This document shows, one piece after another, positions 30,874 to 38,368 of a stretch of DNA of 64,000 nt. A program made the translations under genes and the position numbers. Position 1 is the first letter of the stretch. Every line of letters begins with the position of its first letter. The DNA comes from Bacteroidales bacterium (lineage in GTDB: Bacteria; Bacteroidota; Bacteroidia; Bacteroidales; UBA932), in the NCBI GenBank assembly GCA_017477245.1, contig JAFUWY010000035.1:17152-81151 (forward strand), given 5' to 3'. A model generated the notes under the pieces. The model saw only the letters and a program-made list of their open reading frames with translations. It did no database searches and had not been told where the DNA came from.

Positions 30874-33800
30874 CTATTTGGATAATTTACTCACTTCACT
30901 CGCCGCGAGCAGATAGCAACCCGTACCGAAGTCCTCGAAGTCGGGGATGCGGTCGTAGGTCACGGGCTGGGCCTCCTTCGGCTCCTTGCCGGAGCCCTGG
31001 GAGTAGCCGATGAAGCCGTTGGGGTGGATGCAGACGCGGTTGAGGCCGTTCCAGCCGCGGGCGACGACGGGACCGTAGGTCTCCGCGTCGAGCCGGCCGG
31101 TGTTGATGCCCCAGGCGAGTCCGTACAGGAAGAGCGAGGTGCCCGTGGCCTCGGGGCCGCCGAAGTCGTCGGGATCGGCGACGGACGGGTTCCACGTGCC
31201 GTCGGCGCGCTGGTACTTGAGGAGGGCCTTGCAGAAGTCGAGGAAGTCCTTCTCGTACACCGCGCGGTGCGGGTCGTTCGCGGGCAGTTCGCTGAGCACG
31301 CGCACGAACGCGGCAATCACCCAGCCGTTGCCGCGGGCCCAGTAGCAGTTCTTGCCGTTCGGGGTCTTGTAGGGCGGGCAGAAGTCCTTGTCGCGCCACC
31401 ACAGGCCTTCCTCCTTGTTGAGGAAGCGCTCACGGGCCCAGTTGTACATCTGCCAGGCTTTCTCGAAGTACTCCGGCTTGTTCATCGTCACGCCGTACTT
31501 GACCAGCACGGGCATGCCCATCTGGATGGCGTCGATCCAGGTCCAGTCGGAGACGGCCTCCGGCGTGGCAAGGATGTTCTCCATGCACTTCGTGACGTTG
31601 GCGATCATCTTCTCCTCGCCGTAGATGCGGTACATGTCGATGTAGGCCTGCGCGCAGCAGTAGTTGTCGGCGTTGCGGGTGAGGGTCTGGCCGTTGCGCA
31701 TGTTCCAGTCGAACTTGTCGCCCCAGTCCATCGTGTAGTCGAGGTAGCGCTGCTGCGGGTCCACGGCGTGGAGGGCCATCAGGCCTTCGTAGTAGACGCC
31801 GCGCGTCCAGATGTTGCCTTCGTAGACCTTGCGGCGGGACGGGAACGGGACCACGCGGAGCGGGTCGGGATACTTGTTCATGAAGTAGTCGTTGACCCGG
31901 CGGGCCTGGGCGATGACGGCCTCGGACGAGGGGACGTCGTAGTGGACCGGGATCAGGTTGACCTCGGAGCAGAGACCGGACGGATCCGTCTCCCATTTCT
32001 CGAAGGTTCTGGCTCCCAGGGTGTTGACGTTGGCGTCCTTGAAGATGCGCCAGTTCACGCCGCGGCGGTCGAAGTCGGCGATGCGGTTGGACTGCAGGTT
32101 GGTCACGTAGACCTCCAGCAGGTTGATTCCGGGCTTGAGGTACTTGCCCACGGGGATGCGGAACGGCACGCACCAGACGGTGCCGACCTCCTCGCCGTTG
32201 ATGACGACGCGGGCGCTCTCGCGCACGTCGCCCAGGTCGAGGATCCACTCGTCAGCCTCCTCGGGATGGAGCAGGTCGATGGCGGAGGAGTAGAGGGCGG
32301 TGCCGAAGTTGACCTTGGCGGCGTCCACGCGCAGCTTGGTCCAGTCCTGCGGCTTGTCGGTGAAGAAGTTGCCGGGGATGGCCGGGTCGCTCTCCGGGAA
32401 GGAGATGTTCCAGGCGCGGTCGATGGCCACGGGCTCGCCGCAGGCGGCGGCATAGTGCCAGTCCTCAGCCTGGACGGGCTCGGGGAAGGTCTTGATCAGG
32501 ATGGACTGCCCGGGCTCGAGCTGGAGGCGGATCTCGGCGCAGCCGTCGGCGGCCGTGCGCACCTGCGCCAGGCCGGAAGTGCCGGACACGGCGTCATAGA
32601 GCATGGCGGCGGCAGCCGGCGTGGCGAGCTTGACCCAGCCGTTGACCGGCTTGTCCTGCAGCATGGCGGCGAAGTAGTTCCAGCCACCGCACTCGTTGCG
32701 GCGGCGGATCATCTGGCCGCCCAGTTCGCTCTTGAAGGTCTCGGGCTTGTAGGCGGCGAACACCTTCTCGATGGTCGTGGCCTTACCCAGGCCCTTCACG
32801 GCTTGCTTGAATTCCTTGCGGCGGGCGGCGAGGTCATGCAGGCCGGGGACGTCCTTGGGCAGGTTGCCGATGAAGTAAACGGGCACGCCCTGCTTGCGGA
32901 GCTCGGCGAGCCGCTTGACGGTCTCGACCGGCATCAGCTGCGTGGCGGGCACGATCACGGGCTTGTCGATCTCGTGCTCGAGGAGCTGCTTGTCGGAGAT
33001 GTAGTCGGCGTCGAAGCCGGCGGCGACGATCCCGTTCATGGCAGCCTTGACGTCCGGCATCGTACGGCCCATGGAGTGGATGTCGAACATCATGTAGGCC
33101 GTCTCGGTGCGGCTGCTCCACAGGTCATAGACCGGGAAATACAGATAGAAGTCGCTGTCCGGGGTGCCTGCGGTCAGGAAGGCCTGGCAGCGCTCGATGT
33201 ACTTGAAGAGCGCGGGAGCGTCCTTCCACATTCCGCCGGTCGGGGACATGTTGATGGAGGCATAGAAGAGCCAGCCCGGGAACTCCGCTCCCTTCGGGGA
33301 ATACGGGGCGCCGTGGAAATAGACATGGTTCACGCCGGAGGCGAACATCTGGTCAATCTCCGGCTTGCACTGGCTCAGGGAGGTGCGGAAATGCTCCGTC
33401 ATCCAGGTCAGGGTCTCGCTGGAAGTGTACTTCTTGCCGGCCACGTGTGCGGCGGAGGAAGCGAGCTTCAGTACGGCGGGATCGCCGTCATTGGGCCGGC
33501 GGATCGGATCCTGGCGAAGTCCGGGAATGTCGAATTCGGAGCGGCCGAAAGTCTCGCACTCCGGGATGTCTACGGCGGCGTAGACGTCCAGCAGGTTGGC
33601 GGGGGAGCCGTGGGACTGGTTGCGCACCAGGGAGCCGTGGCTGTGGCACCAGGCGATCCAGGGATCGATGAAGTTCTCGACCAGCAGGCTGCCCAGGCAC
33701 TCGCGGTAGTCCGCGATGGCCCTGTCATAGTCGGTGATCTTGGCTGCGTTCAGCGATTCCGGCTGCTGGGGCTGCTGGGCCATCGGAGGACGCTGCCCGC

Positions 33801-34548
33801 CACGGCCGCCGCCCTGGGCGCGCATGGCCTCCATCTGGCGCTGGCGCTCGGCCTGCTGGCGGTCAGCCTCGGCCTTCATCTGCTGCAGGTAGGGCGTGAT
33901 GTCATAGCCGTAACGCTCGCGGAAGATCTCGGCGAACTTCGGGGTCCAGTCGGCTCCGTACACTTCGTAGGAGTCGTTGAACCAGGTGTGCGGCCATTTG
34001 GCGCCGCTCTGTGCGAAAGCCTTGTCAAAGCGGTCCAGATAGACCTTGAGGGCCTCGGGATTGTAATGGTCCATCACGAATCCCTCGCCGCCCGGGGCGG
34101 CACGCTTGACCATCTGGCGGGTCTGGACGGAATTGACGCCCTCCGGGGTGACCTCCATCTTCTGGGCTGCCAGTCCGGGGGTGATCTGCGGACCGCCAAA
34201 AGGCCAGCCCGTTCCGTTGTTGAGGTCGCACTCGAGACCGAGGCGGGCGGACTCTGAGACGAGCCACTTGTACATCTCCATCCATTTCGGGGAGAGGTAG
34301 TCGATGTCGTTGGCTTCGTTGCCCTGCACGCCGTAGATCGGCGTGACTTCGTAGCCGCCGATGCCGGCCTTGGCAAACTCTTCAAGATTGTAGGTCAGGC
34401 CTTCCTTGTCGACGGCGCTGCCGAGCCACCACCAGCGGACGAACGGCTTGTTCTCGTTGGTGGGGGTGTACCAGCCCGTGCCCTGGCCGAATGCGGCCGG
34501 GATGGCGAGCAGCCCGAGGGCTGCACTGAGCAGGAGTTTGGATTTCAT
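30874..34548 (-). CDS. GH106 alpha-L-rhamnosidase fused to GH105 unsaturated rhamnogalacturonyl hydrolase
   Basis: A 1224-aa exported protein (signal peptide MKSKLLLSAALGLLAIPAAFG). Residues about 20-850 are GH106: VRWWWLGSAVDKEGLTYNL, GGYEVTPIYGVQG, LNNGTGWPFGGP, SSETLTWMTEHF and HVYFHGAPYSP, which release L-rhamnose. Residues about 870-1224 are GH105 (YteR-like): WTRGVYYEGLMAL, NADNYCCAQ with a catalytic aspartate, WTWIDAIQMGMP with the second, and WARGNGW; these remove the unsaturated galacturonic acid left by lyases. A Q/G/R/P-rich insert lies at about 229-266. The two activities act on successive residues of rhamnogalacturonan I, so the fusion is functionally coherent. It is the last gene of the locus. 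Confidence 0.9.
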   Translation of the reverse strand: MKSKLLLSAALGLLAIPAAFGQGTGWYTPTNENKPFVRWWWLGSAVDKEGLTYNLEEFAKAGIGGYEVTPIYGVQGNEANDIDYLSPKWMEMYKWLVSESARLGLECDLNNGTGWPFGGPQITPGLAAQKMEVTPEGVNSVQTRQMVKRAAPGGEGFVMDHYNPEALKVYLDRFDKAFAQSGAKWPHTWFNDSYEVYGADWTPKFAEIFRERYGYDITPYLQQMKAEADRQQAERQRQMEAMRAQGGGRGGQRPPMAQQPQQPESLNAAKITDYDRAIADYRECLGSLLVENFIDPWIAWCHSHGSLVRNQSHGSPANLLDVYAAVDIPECETFGRSEFDIPGLRQDPIRRPNDGDPAVLKLASSAAHVAGKKYTSSETLTWMTEHFRTSLSQCKPEIDQMFASGVNHVYFHGAPYSPKGAEFPGWLFYASINMSPTGGMWKDAPALFKYIERCQAFLTAGTPDSDFYLYFPVYDLWSSRTETAYMMFDIHSMGRTMPDVKAAMNGIVAAGFDADYISDKQLLEHEIDKPVIVPATQLMPVETVKRLAELRKQGVPVYFIGNLPKDVPGLHDLAARRKEFKQAVKGLGKATTIEKVFAAYKPETFKSELGGQMIRRRNECGGWNYFAAMLQDKPVNGWVKLATPAAAAMLYDAVSGTSGLAQVRTAADGCAEIRLQLEPGQSILIKTFPEPVQAEDWHYAAACGEPVAIDRAWNISFPESDPAIPGNFFTDKPQDWTKLRVDAAKVNFGTALYSSAIDLLHPEEADEWILDLGDVRESARVVINGEEVGTVWCVPFRIPVGKYLKPGINLLEVYVTNLQSNRIADFDRRGVNWRIFKDANVNTLGARTFEKWETDPSGLCSEVNLIPVHYDVPSSEAVIAQARRVNDYFMNKYPDPLRVVPFPSRRKVYEGNIWTRGVYYEGLMALHAVDPQQRYLDYTMDWGDKFDWNMRNGQTLTRNADNYCCAQAYIDMYRIYGEEKMIANVTKCMENILATPEAVSDWTWIDAIQMGMPVLVKYGVTMNKPEYFEKAWQMYNWARERFLNKEEGLWWRDKDFCPPYKTPNGKNCYWARGNGWVIAAFVRVLSELPANDPHRAVYEKDFLDFCKALLKYQRADGTWNPSVADPDDFGGPEATGTSLFLYGLAWGINTGRLDAETYGPVVARGWNGLNRVCIHPNGFIGYSQGSGKEPKEAQPVTYDRIPDFEDFGTGCYLLAASEVSKLSK

Positions 34549-34559
34549 ATCTTCTTGTC

Positions 34560-37500
34560 TTATTTCAAATATTTGGCAAGGGGATGTCCGGCTTTCCGGA
34601 GTCCTTCGGCGAAGGACTTGGCGTTGCGCTCGGCACCGAGCCGGGAAGTGTGGGTGTGGTCGTTCTTGTAGTAGGCCTTGGTGGCGTCCGCACCGATGCT
34701 GTCGAAGTAGTCGGCGGAGATGTTGTGCATGTCGATGAGCTCCACGCCGGTTTGCCTGGCGACGTCGCGCAGCCAGATACCGTAGAAGTCATCGCGACGC
34801 TCGATCTTGCCGTCGGACCAGATGTTGCGCGGGGTTACGCTCACGAGGATGGGGGTGCCGCCCTTCTCGCGCACGTCGTCGATGAACTTGCGCAGGTACC
34901 AGCCGTAGGTATGGATGACCATGTACTTGCGGACGTTGGGCATGAAGATGTTCTCGGTCTCTTCGCCGTTGCCGGGGATCTCGGAGCGGTACGGGGAGGT
35001 GCCCAGGGGTCCGAAGTCGTTGTGGCCGAACTGGATGACCACGTAGTCACCCGGCTGGATGCTGTTGTAGGCGCGGTCCCACAGGCCCTCGTCGAGGAAT
35101 GTGCGGGCGCTGCGTCCGGCGCGTCCGGCGTTCACGAGCGTGATGCGGGACGGGTCGAAGACCGTCTCCAGCACGCTGCCCCAGCCCCACATCCCGTCGG
35201 GGGCGGAGTCGGAGTTCTTGATGGTGCTGTCGCCGGTCACGATGAGGGCCGGCTTGCCGGCCTGGCGGTCGATGTCGAGGTGGGGGAGTTCCAGCGGCTT
35301 GAGGTAGTCCTTCAGGTCGCTGCCGGGCAGCTCGGCGATGCCGCGGGCCACGCAGTAGGCGTTGTGGGCGGCGCCGAAGGCGCTGGAGTGGATGTTGTCG
35401 TTGTAGAACATGTAGTTGACCTTCTCCTTGCTCCAGCTCTCGAAATCACGGGCGGAGATCTCCTCCAACTCGATGATGGGGACGTTTTTCTCGGCGGCCA
35501 CCTCGCGGATCCAGATGTTGTAGGAGTCGTTCTTGCGGCGGACCTTACCGTTGTCCCACTGGTTGCGGGGCGTCAGGGTGGAAAGCAGCGGCGTGGCACC
35601 CTTGGCGCGGGTCTCGTCGATGTAGCGGCGCAGGTACTCGCCGTAGCTCAGCACGGTCTCGGTCCGGCCGTCGCGCAGGGTCACCTGCACGGTCTCCTTG
35701 CCGGTGCCGGGGATCGAGGATCGTCCGCCGGCCGTATCGTAAGGGCCGCTGTCGTTGTGGCCGATCTGGATGATCACGTAGTCGCCTTTTCCGACGCCCT
35801 TGATCACGTCCGGCCACCAGTCGCGGTAGAAGGTGCGGCAGGAGAGCCCGCCGAGGGCGTGGTTCTCCACGGTGATCCGGTCGGCGTCAAACCAGTCCTG
35901 GGCGTAGTAGCCCCAGCCCCACTGGCCGTTGTCACCGTTGCCGCGGGTGCCGGTGCGGGTCGTCGAGTCCCCGACGAGGAAGAGGACCGGGTTATTTCCC
36001 TTGCGGGAGCTGCCCGCTACGGGCCGCGCGGTCTTGGCGAGGTCGAGGGAGTCGGGGGTGTTGTCGCGGTAGCTGTTGTCCCGGGCAATCGCCTGGGGAC
36101 GCTGGCCCTGGTTCTGTCCCTGCGCCTGTCCCTGCGGGCGCTGTCCGCCCTGCTGCTGCATCTGCTGCATGCGCTGCATGAACTGCTGACGCTGCTCGGG
36201 AGTCATCTGCTGCATGAACTGCTGCATCTGCTCGGGTGAAAACTGGCCCTGCGGGGGCATCTGTCCCTGCGGGGGCATCTGTCCCTGCGGGGGACGTTGT
36301 CCTTGCGGCTGACCCTGCGGAGGACGCTGACCCTGCTGACCCTGCTGCATCTGCTGCGGCTGTCCCTGCTGGCCAGGGCGCGGGCGCTCGGGCGTGCCGT
36401 TGGGGTTGCCTGCGGCGCCCTGCGGTACGGTCTGCATCCGCTGGCGGCCGATAATCACGGAGTCGAGCAGGACATCCTCCAGGAGATTCTTGGGCTCGGT
36501 GACCTTGATGCCCTTGACGGTGGTGCCGCGGAACTTTCCGTTGAGTTCCTCACCGAAATAGAATCCGGTCTCGGGCGGCTGGTTGTAACATACATTCTCC
36601 GTAGCGATGCTGGTCCGGTAGACAGGGTCCTCCAGGAAGGTGTGGAAGCGGTAGCCGGTCGGTTCGGTGGAGACGTACAGGCGGAGCTCCTTGTTGTCCG
36701 CGGAGCGGAGCAGCACTTCCTCGCGCCAGTCGCCGAAGAGGTCGCCGGAGATGGCGGGGTTGGACTTGGAGCCGTTGTTGGACTGGGTGCCCTCGAACTC
36801 CTTCAGGACCTCGACCTTCTTGGTCTGCGGGTTGTACTTCTGGACATGGGTGCGGTCCATCAGCTCGCGCGTGAGGTCACCGTCCCACCAGATGGCGAAA
36901 TTGACGGAGTTCGGCTGGTCGCCGATCACGTCTCCCTTGTAGTTGCGCATGCCGCCGGAGGCGCTGCTCCACATCTCCCAGCCAGGATTCGTGGGGTCGA
37001 TGTCGGCGGCCATCGAGCGGCCGACGTCGGTGTTGGACGGGATCCGGTAGATGATCTTGCCTGTGGCGGCGTCCACGAGTGCGGAGCCCACGCCCCGGGT
37101 CTCATGGCCGATCCAGACCTGCAGCTTCTTGCTGCCGGGGATCATGGCGCCGAGGTGCATGGAGTCGCCATGTCCCAGGCGGTTGCTGTACAGGCCGGTG
37201 CCGTCGTTGTCGATGCAGCAGGAGCCGTAGATGATCTCGTCACAGCCGTCGCCGTCCACGTCGGCGGCGCGCAGGTTGTGGTTGCCCTGGCCGTCCCAGG
37301 CGCGCAGGGCGTCATCGCTGTGAGAGTCGAAGAACCACTTCATCTTGAGGTCCTTGCCGTCCCAGTCCCAGGCGGCGAGGGTGGCGCGGGTGTAGTAGCC
37401 GCGGCACATCACCGCACTCGGGTGGACACCGTCCAGGTAGGCGACGGTGGCCAGGTGGCGGTCGGAGCGGTTGGCGTTGGTGTCGCCCCAGGAACCGTTC

Positions 37501-38354
37501 TCGCCGCGCCCGGGGACATAGTCCACCGTGGCCATCGCGGCGCCGGTGCGGCCGTTGAAGACCGTCAGGTATTCATTGCCTTTCATGATGCGGCCGAGGG
37601 TCCGGCTGCCGTGCTCGCGGTAGTCCGCGTCCGGGTTGCCGATTACCTTGCCGGTGCCGTCTACGGTGGCGTCGGAGGTCTTGCAGACCAGTTCCGCGCA
37701 GCCGTCACCGTCCAGGTCGTAGACGATGAACTGCGTGTAGTGGGCGCCGGCGCGGATGTTGCGGCCGAGGTTGATGCGCCACAGGCGCTCGCCCGAGAGC
37801 TTGAGACAGTCGATATAGACCTCGCCGGTGTAGCCGGTATGGGCGTTGTCGTGAGCGTTGGATGGATCCCATTTCAGGAAGATCTCGTACTCGCCGTCAC
37901 CATCCACGTCGCCCACCGAGCAGTCGTTGGGGGAATAAGTGGCGCGCTCGCCGTTGGGCATCGTCCGGTCTGCCGGGATGTCGACCGGGATGGGGATATA
38001 GCCGAGCGGGGCGCCGGCGGGCAGGGTGAAACGCCCGGACTTGCCGCCGCTGACCGGCTGGACCTCATAGGTGGCCGCTGCGGAAGAAGCGTTGTCGTCC
38101 ACGAAAAAGGTCACGTCCGCGATGGGCTTTGCGTTGAGCTTCACGCCGTCGCGCAGGACGTTGAATTTGATGTTCGCGGGATCCTGGGTCAGGTAGCGCC
38201 AGGTTACGAATACCTCGGAAGGGCTCTTGCGCACGGCGATCACGCCGCGGCCGAGGTCTTCCATCTTCAGCTTGCTGAAGTCGTACGCCGTCTGTGCTGA
38301 CGCGCCGAGGGCGCACAGGCAGAGGAGCAGGAGTGTGGTTAATCTGTGTTTCAT
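34560..38354 (-). CDS. PL11 rhamnogalacturonan lyase fused to two CE12 acetylesterase domains
   Basis: A 1264-aa secreted multi-enzyme (signal peptide MKHRLTTLLLLCLCALGASA). Residues about 20-640 are a PL11 lyase: an eight-bladed propeller with Ca-binding repeats DVDGDGEYE, DLDGDGCAE and DVDGDGCDE. Residues about 650-756 are a low-complexity Q/P/G/M-rich linker. Two SGNH esterase domains of the CE12 type follow: domain 1 (about 788-1020) with GDSTTRTG, IGHNDSGP and DNIHSS; domain 2 (about 1033-1264) with GDSTIKNS, FGHNDFGP and DHTHTS. Both keep the Ser and Asp-x-x-His catalytic residues. The lyase cleaves the RG-I backbone, and the esterases remove O-acetyl groups that block it. It starts 14 bp after the GH2 stop. 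Confidence 0.92.
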   Translation of the reverse strand: MKHRLTTLLLLCLCALGASAQTAYDFSKLKMEDLGRGVIAVRKSPSEVFVTWRYLTQDPANIKFNVLRDGVKLNAKPIADVTFFVDDNASSAAATYEVQPVSGGKSGRFTLPAGAPLGYIPIPVDIPADRTMPNGERATYSPNDCSVGDVDGDGEYEIFLKWDPSNAHDNAHTGYTGEVYIDCLKLSGERLWRINLGRNIRAGAHYTQFIVYDLDGDGCAELVCKTSDATVDGTGKVIGNPDADYREHGSRTLGRIMKGNEYLTVFNGRTGAAMATVDYVPGRGENGSWGDTNANRSDRHLATVAYLDGVHPSAVMCRGYYTRATLAAWDWDGKDLKMKWFFDSHSDDALRAWDGQGNHNLRAADVDGDGCDEIIYGSCCIDNDGTGLYSNRLGHGDSMHLGAMIPGSKKLQVWIGHETRGVGSALVDAATGKIIYRIPSNTDVGRSMAADIDPTNPGWEMWSSASGGMRNYKGDVIGDQPNSVNFAIWWDGDLTRELMDRTHVQKYNPQTKKVEVLKEFEGTQSNNGSKSNPAISGDLFGDWREEVLLRSADNKELRLYVSTEPTGYRFHTFLEDPVYRTSIATENVCYNQPPETGFYFGEELNGKFRGTTVKGIKVTEPKNLLEDVLLDSVIIGRQRMQTVPQGAAGNPNGTPERPRPGQQGQPQQMQQGQQGQRPPQGQPQGQRPPQGQMPPQGQMPPQGQFSPEQMQQFMQQMTPEQRQQFMQRMQQMQQQGGQRPQGQAQGQNQGQRPQAIARDNSYRDNTPDSLDLAKTARPVAGSSRKGNNPVLFLVGDSTTRTGTRGNGDNGQWGWGYYAQDWFDADRITVENHALGGLSCRTFYRDWWPDVIKGVGKGDYVIIQIGHNDSGPYDTAGGRSSIPGTGKETVQVTLRDGRTETVLSYGEYLRRYIDETRAKGATPLLSTLTPRNQWDNGKVRRKNDSYNIWIREVAAEKNVPIIELEEISARDFESWSKEKVNYMFYNDNIHSSAFGAAHNAYCVARGIAELPGSDLKDYLKPLELPHLDIDRQAGKPALIVTGDSTIKNSDSAPDGMWGWGSVLETVFDPSRITLVNAGRAGRSARTFLDEGLWDRAYNSIQPGDYVVIQFGHNDFGPLGTSPYRSEIPGNGEETENIFMPNVRKYMVIHTYGWYLRKFIDDVREKGGTPILVSVTPRNIWSDGKIERRDDFYGIWLRDVARQTGVELIDMHNISADYFDSIGADATKAYYKNDHTHTSRLGAERNAKSFAEGLRKAGHPLAKYLK

Positions 38355-38368
38355 GTTGTATGTAACGG

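Noticed and set aside
36061-36440. Short tandem repeats in the PL11 linker as a CRISPR array or frameshift zone
   Set aside because: The repeats are triplet-based (Q/P/G codons), in frame and without spacers; they encode a low-complexity linker between two intact enzyme domains.
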